Below are positions 22,060-31,908 of a stretch of DNA of 64,000 bases, one piece after another. The notes under the pieces are model-generated. The model worked only from the letters and a program-made list of their open reading frames with translations, ran no database searches and had not been told where the DNA came from. Each line of letters begins with the position of its first letter. Position 1 is the stretch's first letter. The stretch is from Erythrobacteraceae bacterium (GTDB taxonomy: Bacteria; Pseudomonadota; Alphaproteobacteria; Sphingomonadales; Sphingomonadaceae). The stretch is taken from the NCBI GenBank assembly GCA_024642525.1, contig JAHEAX010000002.1, positions 1 to 64,000 on the forward strand, read 5' to 3'. Made by a program: the position numbers and the translations under genes.

Positions 22060-23136
22060 ATGATCTATCTCGACTATCAGGCAACCACGCCCCTTGCGCC
22101 CGAAGCGCGCGAGGCGATGCTTCGCTGGCTGGACGGGCCGGACGGCACAGGATTTGCCAATCCGCATAGCCCGCATGCGCTTGGGCGGCAGGCCCATGCG
22201 GCGATTGAACTGGCGAGGGAACGGGTCGCCGGCCTCTTTCCAGCAGGCGGCAGGGTAATCTTCACAGGATCTGCAACAGAGGCGATCAACCTTGCCATCC
22301 GTGGCAGCGCAGCAGGCCCGTCTGCAATTTCCGCCATCGAACATGCCGCCGTGCGCGACACCGCAATGTCTATGGGCGACTGCCGGAATTTGCCCGTCAA
22401 TTCTGCCGGGATTGTCGATGCGGAAGTGCCGATTGCCGAAGGCACAAAGCTGGTCGCGGTGATGCAGGTCAATAATGAGATCGGCACGATCCAGCCGGTG
22501 GAACGGCTTGCGCAACGTGCCACTGCCATGGGCGCGCTATTCCTGTGCGATGCGGTGCAGGGCGCAGGAAAACTGGATGCGCCGCGCGGGGCAGACATGA
22601 TCGCCATCAGCGCACATAAATTTCATGGCCCCAAGGGTGTTGGTGCCTTGTGGCTGCGCGACGGGCTGGAAATATCGTCGATGATCACTGGCGGTGGGCA
22701 GGAACAGGGGCTTCGTTCAGGCACATTAAGCCCTGCGCTGATTGCAGGAATGGGCGTGGCAGCCCAGCTTGCGGTAGAGCGCAAGAACGAAGACGCGGCC
22801 CATGTCGAGCAGCTGTGGCAACGCGCGCGCGAATGTTTTTCCGGCTGGACCCTGAATGGCAGCGAGGAACAGCGCTGGCATGGCAATCTCAACCTGCGGC
22901 GTGAAGGCGTGGATGTGTCCCGCCTGATGAGCGATTGCAGGGACATCATGTTCAGCGCCGGTTCTGCCTGCGCCAGCGGCTCTGGCAGGCCTAGCCATGT
23001 GCTGAAAGCAATTGGGCTTGACGATCGGGCGGCGAAAGGCTCGATAAGACTTGGATTCGGGCGCTACACGACGCTTGACCAGATCGAGGATGCCGCAAAC
23101 AGGATCAATGCCGCAGCAGCGGCACAGGAGGTCTGA
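22060..23136 (+). CDS. cysteine desulfurase family protein (copy 2)
   Basis: MIYLDYQATTPLAPEARE, SAHKFHGPKGVGALWLRD, SAGSACASGS. Confidence 0.92.
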   Translation: MIYLDYQATTPLAPEAREAMLRWLDGPDGTGFANPHSPHALGRQAHAAIELARERVAGLFPAGGRVIFTGSATEAINLAIRGSAAGPSAISAIEHAAVRDTAMSMGDCRNLPVNSAGIVDAEVPIAEGTKLVAVMQVNNEIGTIQPVERLAQRATAMGALFLCDAVQGAGKLDAPRGADMIAISAHKFHGPKGVGALWLRDGLEISSMITGGGQEQGLRSGTLSPALIAGMGVAAQLAVERKNEDAAHVEQLWQRARECFSGWTLNGSEEQRWHGNLNLRREGVDVSRLMSDCRDIMFSAGSACASGSGRPSHVLKAIGLDDRAAKGSIRLGFGRYTTLDQIEDAANRINAAAAAQEV

Positions 23137-23468
23137 TGGTTCGCGTGCGCTTCATTACCGCCCGGGGTGAAACAGTCGATACCGAAGGGGCAGAAGGCTC
23201 GTCATTGCTCGAAGCCGGGCAGGCCGCCGGTATGCCGCTGGAAGGCACCTGCGAAGGCCAGATGGCCTGTTCCACCTGCCATGTCATCATAGCTCCGGAT
23301 TGGTTCGGCAAACTGGATGAAGCGTGTGAGGAAGAAGAAGACATGCTCGACCTTGCAGCAGGAATAACCCGCACAAGCCGCCTGTCATGCCAGATAACCC
23401 TGACTTCCGACCTCGACGGTATAGAAGTGAACATCCCGCCTGAAAGCAGGGATATGCAGGGCCGCTGA
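23136..23468 (+). CDS. [2Fe-2S] ferredoxin (adrenodoxin/ISC type)
   Basis: CEGQMACSTC (CX5CX2C) plus downstream RLSCQI Cys; start overlaps previous stop. Confidence 0.92.
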   Translation: MVRVRFITARGETVDTEGAEGSSLLEAGQAAGMPLEGTCEGQMACSTCHVIIAPDWFGKLDEACEEEEDMLDLAAGITRTSRLSCQITLTSDLDGIEVNIPPESRDMQGR

Positions 23469-23526
23469 AGACGTGGGGGCGGGGCCAGTGATTATGGCCG
23501 TAACCCCCACATCATCGTCGGCAAAT

Positions 23527-24438
23527 TCAGGTTGAGGGTGCCTGTGATTTGCCTGCGGCCAAGCGGCGCTGAAGCCGCAATCCGCCAAGCCCGATCGCGC
23601 CAACCGGCACGGCGACCGCCAGCATTACGATAAGCGCCGCAATCATCATTCCAAGGATGGAACCAAGCGACCCCAGCGCGCTGCGGATCGGGTCGATGAA
23701 CCCGCCCGAAGCGGGGCTGGGGGATTCGTATGAAATACTGATCCGGCTGTAGGCGACACGTCCGCGCATTTCCTCCAGCCAGCTTCGCGCCTGATCGATT
23801 TCCTCGTTTACGCGGGCAACACCGCGTTCGGCTTCCACCAGTTCGGAAACCTTACCCTGCCGTGTTTCCAGCACGTTGAGCAGCCGGTCACGCAGCACCG
23901 TGCGGGCGCGCAGGCGGGCTTCGGTGTCGATAATCTGCTTTGACAATTCCTCGCCCTGCATGGTGGCCGAAACCTGGTCACCGCCAGCGCGTGATGCAGC
24001 AGCTGCCAGTTTCTTGCCAAAATCGCGGGCCTTGGGCGCGGCCACCGCCAATTGCAGCTGGCCCGAGGCATATTCCCCTTCCTGGCCGGAATGGGTCATC
24101 GACAGGATCTGGCAGGTGTAGGGGCCCTGCGCTTCGCAGAGATCGGCATGGTCCTGCTGAAGGCTGGCAATGTCATCGCCCGGCAGCCTGTATCCATAAT
24201 CATAGACATAGGCGACCTTGGGCATAGTGACGGGGATATCGGCGCGGCTGTCGATGCCGGACAAAGCGCCTGCCTGAGGGCTTTCGGCCTGCTCCGGCTC
24301 ATCCACGGCCATTCCTGCGTCTGCTGCGGCTTCCGCCATATCCGTCGTTGCATTGCCCACAGGTGCCTCTTCACATGCAGCTAGCATTAAAAGTGGGGCG
24401 CACCCCATGATCAAACCGCGATTAAAAGCCTGCCTCAT
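23527..24438 (-). CDS. DUF4349 domain-containing lipoprotein
   Basis: Lipobox LLMLAAC; IIDTEARLRARTVLRDRLLNVLETRQGKVSELVEAERGVARVNEEIDQARSWLEEM; C-terminal TM. Confidence 0.85.
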   Translation of the reverse strand: MRQAFNRGLIMGCAPLLMLAACEEAPVGNATTDMAEAAADAGMAVDEPEQAESPQAGALSGIDSRADIPVTMPKVAYVYDYGYRLPGDDIASLQQDHADLCEAQGPYTCQILSMTHSGQEGEYASGQLQLAVAAPKARDFGKKLAAAASRAGGDQVSATMQGEELSKQIIDTEARLRARTVLRDRLLNVLETRQGKVSELVEAERGVARVNEEIDQARSWLEEMRGRVAYSRISISYESPSPASGGFIDPIRSALGSLGSILGMMIAALIVMLAVAVPVGAIGLGGLRLQRRLAAGKSQAPST

Positions 24439-24510
24439 TTCAGCCTCCTTTATGCCACAATTTCGCCATAATTGAGCCTGGATTTCAGTTTTGGCAAGCG
24501 CAAAATGCGA

Positions 24511-24547
24511 AATGGCCCTGCTGCACGGTTGCAGCAGGGCCATTTTT
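24511..24547. terminator. Strong Rho-independent terminator
   Basis: AATGGCCCTGCTGCA-CGGT-TGCAGCAGGGCCATT 15-bp perfect stem followed by TTTA; lies between two minus-strand genes. Confidence 0.8.
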
Positions 24548-24566
24548 ACAGTTTAAGTTGAGTTGT

Positions 24567-25109
24567 TTAGGCCGGTTCTTTGGCCATTTCGTTCATGCTG
24601 TCGATCAGCGCTTGCGAAAAGGCCGGAATATCGTCCGGGCAGCGGCTGGTGATGAGATTGCCATCTTTGGCCACTTGCTGATCGACCACATTCGCGCCTG
24701 CATTGCGAAGATCCGTGCGGATGGATTTCCAGCCCGTCACCGTCCGTCCGCTGACGATATCTGCTTCAATAAGCAGCCATGGCGCGTGGCAGATTGCGGC
24801 AATCGGTTTTCCCGCACGATCAAATTCGCGGACAATGCCGACAGCCTTTTCGTTGGTCCGCAAAATGTCGGGGTTGATTTGTCCACCGGGCAGCAACAGC
24901 GCATCGAACTCTGCGACATTCACATCGTCCAAAGTAGCATCGACATCGACAGAATCGCCCCAGTCATCATCATCCCATCCCTGGATCTCGCCCGGTTCGA
25001 TGCTGACAACAGTGGTTTGGATGCCAGCCTTTTCCAGTTTGGCCTTCGGCCCTGTCAGTTCCGATTGTTCATAGCCATCGGTCGCGAGGATCATTACCCG
25101 CTGAGTCAT
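24567..25109 (-). CDS. DJ-1/PfpI family protein (type 1 glutamine amidotransferase-like)
   Basis: RVMILATDGYEQSELTGPKAKLEKAG, AICHAPWLLIEADIVSGR. Confidence 0.92.
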   Translation of the reverse strand: MTQRVMILATDGYEQSELTGPKAKLEKAGIQTTVVSIEPGEIQGWDDDDWGDSVDVDATLDDVNVAEFDALLLPGGQINPDILRTNEKAVGIVREFDRAGKPIAAICHAPWLLIEADIVSGRTVTGWKSIRTDLRNAGANVVDQQVAKDGNLITSRCPDDIPAFSQALIDSMNEMAKEPA

Positions 25110-25207
25110 ATTTAGCTCCTTGAATTGGTGTCGTTTGTTCAACGGGCGGGGAAAGCGAGTGGTTCCCTTATTGTTAGGCGAGCCGTGGCGGTGATAGGGC
25201 AAGCCGC

Positions 25208-27517
25208 ATGGCCACTACCGACATTGAAAAATCCGATTCCGACCCTGCCGATTCCATCGTCAATGAATCCTTCGATTCCGCCTTGTCGGAACGGTATCTT
25301 GTCTATGCGATGTCCACGATCACGGCGCGTTCGCTGCCTGATCTGCGCGATGGGCTGAAGCCGGTTCACCGCCGCCTGTTGTGGGCGATGCGGCAATTGA
25401 AGCTGGCGCCGACCGATGCATTCAAGAAATCGGCGCGCGTGGTGGGCGATGTCATCGGCAAATATCACCCGCATGGCGATGCCTCTGTCTATGATGCGAT
25501 GGTCCGCCTGGCGCAGAGTTTTGCGCTGCGTTATCCGCTGGTCGAAGGGCAGGGCAATTTCGGCAATATCGACGGCGATAATGCCGCTGCCTATCGCTAC
25601 ACCGAAGCACGCCTGACCAAGACGGCCATCACCCTGATGCAGGGCCTGGATGAAGGTACGGTCGACTTCATTCCTACCTATAATGGCGAGGAAGAAGAGC
25701 CGGAGATTTTCCCCGGCATCTTTCCCAATCTGCTGGCCAATGGCGCCAGCGGTATCGCCGTGGGCATGGCGACATCGATACCGAGCCACAATGTCGCCGA
25801 AGTCATCGATGCGACGCTGGAACTGATCGATAACCCCCATGTCGAACATGCCCGGTTGATGGAACTGTTCCACGGGCCCGACTTTGCCACCGGCGGGCTG
25901 GTGGTGGACAGCGCAGACGCCATTTCCCACGCCTATGAAACGGGGCGCGGGTCGTTCCGTGTCAGGGGCAGGTTCCATGCTGCAGAAGCGGAAAACGAAG
26001 CAGACCGTGATGCGGGTATCGAACGCCTTGGTGGCGGACAGTGGCAGCTGGTCATCAGCGAAATCCCCTACATGGTCCAGAAGGGCAAGTTGATTGAACA
26101 GATCGCCCAGGCAATTGCGGACAAGAAGCTGCCCATCCTCGAAGACGTGCGCGACGAAAGTGACGAAGCAATTCGCATCGTGCTGGTGCCGCGCAGCCGC
26201 AATGTCGATCCTGAACTGCTGAAGGAATCGATTTACAAGCTGACCGACCTGGAAAACCGTTTCGGCCTCAATTTGAACGTGCTGGATGCGACCCGCACTC
26301 CGATGGTGATGGGGCTGAAGGAATTGCTGGGCAACTGGCTCACCAGCCAGATCGACATTCTTCAGCGGCGCACGCAGCACCGGTTGGAAAAGATTGCCGC
26401 ACGTCTCGAACTGCTCGAAGGCTATATCATCGCCTTCCTCAATCTTGACCGCGTTATCGAGATTATCCGGACAGAAGACGAGCCCAAGCCCGTGATGATG
26501 GCCGAATTCAGCCTGACTGACCGTCAGACCGAAGCCATCCTGAACATGCGCCTGCGGTCTTTGCGCAAGCTGGAAGAAATGCAGCTGCGCAATGAACACG
26601 ACGAGTTGATCAAGGAGCAGGGCGAGCTTGAGACGCTGCTGGCTTCGCCTGCCCGCCAGCGCACACGGATCAAGCGTGATCTGACGGCCTTGCGCAAGGA
26701 ATATAGCGAGGAAACCGCGATCGGTGCGCGGCGCACGACCATTGCAGAAGCGTCCCCTACGGTCGAATTTTCGATGGATGCGATGATCGAGAAGGAACCG
26801 GTGACCGTAATCCTGTCAGCCAAGGGCTGGATCAGGGCAGCGCGCGGCCATGTTGACCTCGGGCCAGATGGCAAGGGCGCTGACTTCAAGTTCAAGGAAG
26901 GCGATGGCCCGGCGTTCGCTCTTCATGCGCAGACGACTGACAAGCTGCTGATTGCGGTGGATACGGGCCGCTTCTACACCATCGGCTGTGACAAGCTGCC
27001 GGGTGCACGCGGCTTTGGTGAACCGATCCGCAACATGCTGGATATAGAGGCGGAGGCCAATATTGCCGGGCTGGTGTTGCACCGGCCCAAGGGCCAGTTG
27101 CTGCTTGCCGCGACGACCGGAAAGGGCTTTGCTGCCGAAACTGACGAGATTTTGGCAGAAACCCGAAAGGGGCGGCAGGTCGTCAACCTCAAGGGCGACA
27201 ACAAGCTGGTCGTGGTCCGCGAAATTTCTGCTGAACATGACCACGTGGCCGTGGTGGGTGACAACCGCAAACTGGTTATCTTCAGCCTTGAAGAATTGCC
27301 GATACTGGGCCGCGGGCAGGGCGTAACCTTGCAGCGTTACCGCGATGGCGGCCTGTCTGATGCGACCACCTTCACGCTTGAAGATGGCCTAAGCTGGGCA
27401 ATGGGCGGCGACAGCGGTCGCACGCGCACGGAAAAGGACGTGTGGCAGTGGAAAGTGGCGCGCGGCGCAGCGGGCCGCTTGCCGCCGCAAGGCTTCCCGC
27501 GCGACAACAGGTTCTAG
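25208..27517 (+). CDS. parC: DNA topoisomerase IV subunit A
   Basis: LSERYLVYAMSTITARSLPDLRDGLKPVHRRLLWAM, KYHPHGDASVYDAMVRLAQ, EARLTKTA (active-site Tyr region). Confidence 0.97.
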   Translation: MATTDIEKSDSDPADSIVNESFDSALSERYLVYAMSTITARSLPDLRDGLKPVHRRLLWAMRQLKLAPTDAFKKSARVVGDVIGKYHPHGDASVYDAMVRLAQSFALRYPLVEGQGNFGNIDGDNAAAYRYTEARLTKTAITLMQGLDEGTVDFIPTYNGEEEEPEIFPGIFPNLLANGASGIAVGMATSIPSHNVAEVIDATLELIDNPHVEHARLMELFHGPDFATGGLVVDSADAISHAYETGRGSFRVRGRFHAAEAENEADRDAGIERLGGGQWQLVISEIPYMVQKGKLIEQIAQAIADKKLPILEDVRDESDEAIRIVLVPRSRNVDPELLKESIYKLTDLENRFGLNLNVLDATRTPMVMGLKELLGNWLTSQIDILQRRTQHRLEKIAARLELLEGYIIAFLNLDRVIEIIRTEDEPKPVMMAEFSLTDRQTEAILNMRLRSLRKLEEMQLRNEHDELIKEQGELETLLASPARQRTRIKRDLTALRKEYSEETAIGARRTTIAEASPTVEFSMDAMIEKEPVTVILSAKGWIRAARGHVDLGPDGKGADFKFKEGDGPAFALHAQTTDKLLIAVDTGRFYTIGCDKLPGARGFGEPIRNMLDIEAEANIAGLVLHRPKGQLLLAATTGKGFAAETDEILAETRKGRQVVNLKGDNKLVVVREISAEHDHVAVVGDNRKLVIFSLEELPILGRGQGVTLQRYRDGGLSDATTFTLEDGLSWAMGGDSGRTRTEKDVWQWKVARGAAGRLPPQGFPRDNRF

Positions 27518-27533
27518 GCTGGTTCCGGAAACG

Positions 27534-27569
27534 AAAAGGGCCAGGCACGATCATCATCGTGCCTGGCCC
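27534..27569 (-). terminator. Rho-independent terminator of the 27605 gene
   Basis: GGGCCAGGCACGAT-(4 nt)-ATCGTGCCTGGCCC stem; minus-strand 3' side runs CCCTTTTCG. Confidence 0.75.
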
Positions 27570-27604
27570 AATCCTGCTTTCAGCCTATGCGGGCTGGGAA
27601 AAAC

Positions 27605-28129
27605 TTAACCTTCGGCCTTGGCAGCAGCAGCGGCTTCTGCAGCAGCTTCGATCTGCGCCATGGTGAACAGGGCGATCAGCGTGCCATTGGCATCAACCGC
27701 GAAATGTTCGCGCTGAAGGGCAACCGGACCCGTTTCGATTTCAACCACGACATTGTCGCCATCAACTGATTTTACAGTGCCGAGCATGGCATTCTTGGCC
27801 GTGTGGACCATTGCGCCAGGGATAAGTGCAGCATCGCGCTGCGCCGCAGCTGCGGCCAGCTGTTCGTCCAGCATGGCGTTGATCTGCGCCTGCGTCACGG
27901 TGATGGTCGGGCCATTTTCACCGGCGCCAAATGCGTTGGCAGGCAGCGGTGCCTTGTGCTTGCCAGTGTCCACGGTGACAACACCGTCAGCCACTGATTC
28001 GACAGTGCCCACTACGTTGCCCTGCGGGCCATAAACGGTTGCGCCAGCGACGATTTTGCCATCGGCAGCAAGCGCAGCAACGCTGGAAAGGGCAAGGGCC
28101 GTTGCAGCAGCCATTTTGAGAAATTTCAT
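27605..28129 (-). CDS. exported hypothetical protein with two internal repeats
   Basis: Signal peptide MKFLKMAAATALALSSVAALAA; two related halves (GATVYGPQGNVVGTVESVADGVVTV / GAMVHTAKNAMLGTVKSVDGDNVVVEI). Confidence 0.75.
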   Translation of the reverse strand: MKFLKMAAATALALSSVAALAADGKIVAGATVYGPQGNVVGTVESVADGVVTVDTGKHKAPLPANAFGAGENGPTITVTQAQINAMLDEQLAAAAAQRDAALIPGAMVHTAKNAMLGTVKSVDGDNVVVEIETGPVALQREHFAVDANGTLIALFTMAQIEAAAEAAAAAKAEG

Positions 28130-28416
28130 GAATTAACTCCAGTCAGAATTCGTCATGCGGCGCGACCACGCTGCCACCGGAAGTGCGGTGCGGCGATCGG
28201 CCAGGGATGGGTGCGCATATCGGTGCAGGTCGCCCCGCAGAAAAATCAGCCCCGGGGATAAGACCATCGGGACCAGTCAAATGCGCTGTCTCGCTGTAAG
28301 CAAGGGGCCAAGCCTTAGCCATGATAGCCAAGGCTTGGCAACCGTCATCCTTTTATCGCGCCGAACATGAAGCAGGACTGAAGCAATTGCTGGGCCGGAA
28401 TTCATCCGGCCCGCAA

Positions 28417-29877
28417 TCAATAGGAAGGGCGACCGCGCGAACGACGGTCACCGCCGCCGCGTTCGTCGCGCGGCTTGGCTGAAGTCACCGGGTTGGTCAC
28501 CGGACCACGCCCACCATCGCTGCGCCCGCCGCTGCGTGCACCGCCATTGGCGCCGCCACGTTTGCCGCCGCCACCGGGGGTGCCACGGCTTGCGCCATCA
28601 CGGCCGCGGCCACCGTTGTTGCTGCGGCCATTGCCGCCCGGGCCACGCCCGCGATTGTGCTGGCCGCCGCCTGGCGCACGTTCCGCGCCGGAACGCTTTG
28701 GTGCAGGTGCGGGCAGGGTGCGTGCCTGCAACTGGAAATCGGATGGAAGCGGCATCGGGGTCAGCTTCACGCCGGTCAGGCGCTCGATACCCTTGATATA
28801 CGGCTTTTCGTCAGCCGCGATGTAGGAAATGGCAATGCCGTCTGCGCCGGCACGGGCCGTGCGGCCGATGCGGTGGACATATTGTTCCGACACGTTGGGG
28901 ATTTCAAAGTTGAACACATGGCTCACGCCTGAAACATCGATACCGCGTGCAGCAATATCGGTGGCGACCAGAACCGGCACAGTGCCGTTGCGGAAGCCGT
29001 CCAATGCGCGGGTGCGCTGGGCCTGTGTCTTGTTGCCGTGGATCGCAGCGGCATTGATACCGGCTGCAACCAGGTGGCGAACAACCTTGTCTGCACCATG
29101 CTTGGTGCGGGTAAAGACCAGGCTGCGGTCAATGCTCTTGTCATCAAGGCCGGCGCGCAGGGTCAGCGTCAGCAGTGCCTGCTTTTCAGCCTGGTTGATG
29201 AAAGTGCCATATTGTTCAACCCGTTCAGCCGTGGTCGACTGCGGGGCAACTTCAACCCGAACGGGGTTCTTGATGAAGCGCTTGCCAAGGTCGGCAATCG
29301 CCTTGGGCATGGTGGCAGAGAAGAACAGGCTCTGGCGGTCTTCAGGCAGCATCGCCGCAATGCGGGTCAGCGGCTTGATAAAACCGAGGTCCATCATCTG
29401 GTCAGCTTCGTCGAGAACGAAGATTTCGACGTGACGCAAGGTGAGGGCGCGCTGTTCGATAAGGTCAAGCAGGCGGCCAGGCGTTGCCACCAGCACATCG
29501 CAGCCAGGCACGAGCTTGCGGGCCTGCTTGCTGGCGGGAAGACCGCCGAAAATGCACTGGACCGACAGGTCGAGGAACTTGGCATAACCGCGCATATTGT
29601 CGGCAATCTGCGCTGCCAGTTCGCGCGTGGGAGACAGCACCAGCATCCGGCAACCGGACGGGTAACGGCCCGTCGGGTTCTTCGCCAGATGGTGCAGGGA
29701 TGGCAGGGAGAAAGCAGCGGTCTTGCCGGTGCCGGTCTGTGCGATCCCCAACAGGTCGCGGCCTTCCATCAGCGCAGGAATAGCCTGCTTCTGAATCGGC
29801 GTAGGGTCTGCATAGCCCTTGTCATTGAGGGCGCGGAGAATAGGTTCGGCAAGGCCGAGTTGTTCAAAATAGGACAT
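28417..29877 (-). CDS. DEAD/DEAH-box RNA helicase with Arg/Gly-rich tail
   Basis: AQTGTGKTAAF, VLDEADQMMDLGF, SATMP, HRIGRTARAG; RGG-like C-terminus. Confidence 0.95.
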   Translation of the reverse strand: MSYFEQLGLAEPILRALNDKGYADPTPIQKQAIPALMEGRDLLGIAQTGTGKTAAFSLPSLHHLAKNPTGRYPSGCRMLVLSPTRELAAQIADNMRGYAKFLDLSVQCIFGGLPASKQARKLVPGCDVLVATPGRLLDLIEQRALTLRHVEIFVLDEADQMMDLGFIKPLTRIAAMLPEDRQSLFFSATMPKAIADLGKRFIKNPVRVEVAPQSTTAERVEQYGTFINQAEKQALLTLTLRAGLDDKSIDRSLVFTRTKHGADKVVRHLVAAGINAAAIHGNKTQAQRTRALDGFRNGTVPVLVATDIAARGIDVSGVSHVFNFEIPNVSEQYVHRIGRTARAGADGIAISYIAADEKPYIKGIERLTGVKLTPMPLPSDFQLQARTLPAPAPKRSGAERAPGGGQHNRGRGPGGNGRSNNGGRGRDGASRGTPGGGGKRGGANGGARSGGRSDGGRGPVTNPVTSAKPRDERGGGDRRSRGRPSY

Positions 29878-30131
29878 AAATTACTTTCAGCATGCGCCAT
29901 GCGGACTCCGGAAAAACCGGGAGTCCGGGCGCAGAATTTGGGTCTGCGACCCAAGCGTGAAAAGGGAAGCTTAGCGAATAACGCTTGCCGTAGGTCGGGT
30001 GCCGGACTTCTGCCTTTTTGTGTGGCGAAGTTCACGCTCGCAGCCGATTGCGCATAGTCGTTATGCGCCGGACGTTGCGGGCCATGTAGTGCGACTTGTG
30101 TGAATAAGCAATGAAATTACGCTGGCCTTGG

Positions 30132-31310
30132 TTATTCTTGTGCCAGCTCTTCATCAAGAATGGCGGAAACGCGTGCTTTGTCGGGGAAACCTTCGTCCAG
30201 CCAGCGTGTCTCCACAGCGTGTAGGATGCGGGCAACTGCAGGCCCGGCCTTGATGCCGCGGCGGACAATTTCGCCTCCCTTAAGTGGCAATTCGGGTGCA
30301 TCCCATCCGATGATGGTGGCAGGGTCAGCGCCGGTCAGCAGCAAGCGGTCCACCGCGCAATCCATACCTTCGCGATAAGCAAGTGCACGGGGGTTTTCGC
30401 CATCACGCATGTCGCGCGCTGCCACGCAGGCAAGGCGCGACCGCTGGCTGCGCGATAGGCGCAGCCGCGTGGTGACTGCTGATGCGATGGCGGGCAGGGC
30501 TGGCAACAGGGCGGCCATGCGCCGCATTGCATCGGGTTTTATCCCTGCTGCCTTTTCTGCCGCTACCAGCTTGGCCAATTGGGCAATTTCATGCTTGCCG
30601 GTTTCCGGCAGGACAACCTGCAACACGTGCAATTTATGCATCCGCGCCACGGTTTCGGACGGGTCGGGCAGGGCCAGCAGGTTCTGCAATTCCCAGCCCA
30701 CCCGTTCGCGCGAAAGACCTTTCAGCGTTTCGGCCAGATCGGCGCAGGCACTTTCTGCCTCTTCATCCAGGCTTGACCCGAAGCGCGTCTGGAACCGGAA
30801 ATAGCGCAAGATACGCAAGTGATCTTCGCGGATACGTTGCCGTGCATCACCGATGAAGCGCACGCGGCGCTGTGCGAGGTCTTCCAACCCGCCGAAATAA
30901 TCGCTGATGTCCAGCGTTTGCGGATGGGCATAGAGCGCATTGATGGTGAAATCGCGCCGCGATGCATCATCGCGCCAGTCGCTGGCATATTTGACGGTTG
31001 CCCGCCTGCCATCGGTGGTGACATCGTGGCGCAAGGTTGTGATCTCGACATTGCTGCCGCTGACAATGGCCGTGATGGTCCCATGGTCGATGCCGGTAGG
31101 TATGGTCCGCACGCCTATCGCATCAAGGCGGTTGATGACATCCTGCGGTTCCAGCGGAGTGGCGGCATCAATATCATGCACATCCACGCCCAGAATGGTG
31201 TCGCGCACGGCGCCGCCCACCCAGCGCACATTGTCTGCGCCAAGGGCTGCCACCAGTTCCGCAAGATCAGCGCGGCTGGTCCATTTGGCAGCAGGTAAAC
31301 GGTCAGCCAT
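30132..31310 (-). CDS. CCA tRNA nucleotidyltransferase / poly(A) polymerase family
   Basis: VRWVGGAVRDTILGVDVHDIDAAT, RRDFTINALYAHP, DHLRILRYFRFQTRFG. Confidence 0.93.
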   Translation of the reverse strand: MADRLPAAKWTSRADLAELVAALGADNVRWVGGAVRDTILGVDVHDIDAATPLEPQDVINRLDAIGVRTIPTGIDHGTITAIVSGSNVEITTLRHDVTTDGRRATVKYASDWRDDASRRDFTINALYAHPQTLDISDYFGGLEDLAQRRVRFIGDARQRIREDHLRILRYFRFQTRFGSSLDEEAESACADLAETLKGLSRERVGWELQNLLALPDPSETVARMHKLHVLQVVLPETGKHEIAQLAKLVAAEKAAGIKPDAMRRMAALLPALPAIASAVTTRLRLSRSQRSRLACVAARDMRDGENPRALAYREGMDCAVDRLLLTGADPATIIGWDAPELPLKGGEIVRRGIKAGPAVARILHAVETRWLDEGFPDKARVSAILDEELAQE

Positions 31311-31908
31311 GGTCGAGCGCCCTATGTGAAATACGCCGGGATAGGTTGGCTATTATAGCGGCAGTTACGCCCCAGATGCGATTTCCCTGCCACGCAATTT
31401 CTAGATATTCACGCGTCTCGCCTTGCCAGAAGGCGCTTTGCGGAACGTGATTGGCAGGGTCCAGCACGAACCTCAGCGGGGCTTCGAACCAGTCTGCGAC
31501 TTCTGCCGGATTGGGGATCAGCGGCAAATCGGGCGGCACAGTGGCCAACACTGGTGTCACATCAAACCCGCTGCCTGTGCCGAACCGGTCGGTTGCGCCG
31601 ATGATCTTCACATCGGCAGACAGGATGCCCAGTTCCTCGTTCGCTTCGCGCAGGGCAGCTTCCACGGCATTCTCGCCCGGGTCGATCTTGCCGCCAGGAA
31701 ACGCAACCTGGCCGGGGTGCGAACGCATATCGTGTGGCCGGTGGATCAACAGGACACCCGGATCAGCCCGTTCGGTAACTGCAATCAGCACCGCGGCAGG
31801 GCGCGGCGTGACCTTGGGGCCAAGATGGCTGTCATCGTGCAAGTCGGGCAGGTCCAGACCGTGGCCTTCGTCAAACAGGGCAGAAAGATGGTCGAACAAT
31901 GCGCTCAT
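31303..31908 (-). CDS. CoA pyrophosphatase (NUDIX hydrolase)
   Basis: GGKIDPGENAVEAALREANEELGI Nudix box. Confidence 0.93.
   Translation of the reverse strand: MSALFDHLSALFDEGHGLDLPDLHDDSHLGPKVTPRPAAVLIAVTERADPGVLLIHRPHDMRSHPGQVAFPGGKIDPGENAVEAALREANEELGILSADVKIIGATDRFGTGSGFDVTPVLATVPPDLPLIPNPAEVADWFEAPLRFVLDPANHVPQSAFWQGETREYLEIAWQGNRIWGVTAAIIANLSRRISHRALDHG

Noticed and set aside
25139-26599. 486-aa ORF antisense to parC
   Set aside because: Shadow ORF in third-position GC-rich coding sequence
28475-28679. Repetitive GC-rich tract near the helicase 3' end, considered as a repeat array or CRISPR
   Set aside because: Explained by codons for the Arg/Gly-rich C-terminal tail of the DEAD-box helicase; no regular spacer structure
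29898-29923. Imperfect inverted repeat CGGACTCCGG-AAAAA-CCGGGAGTCCG upstream of the helicase
   Set aside because: Probably a transcription terminator or promoter-proximal hairpin; too little evidence to call a regulatory element
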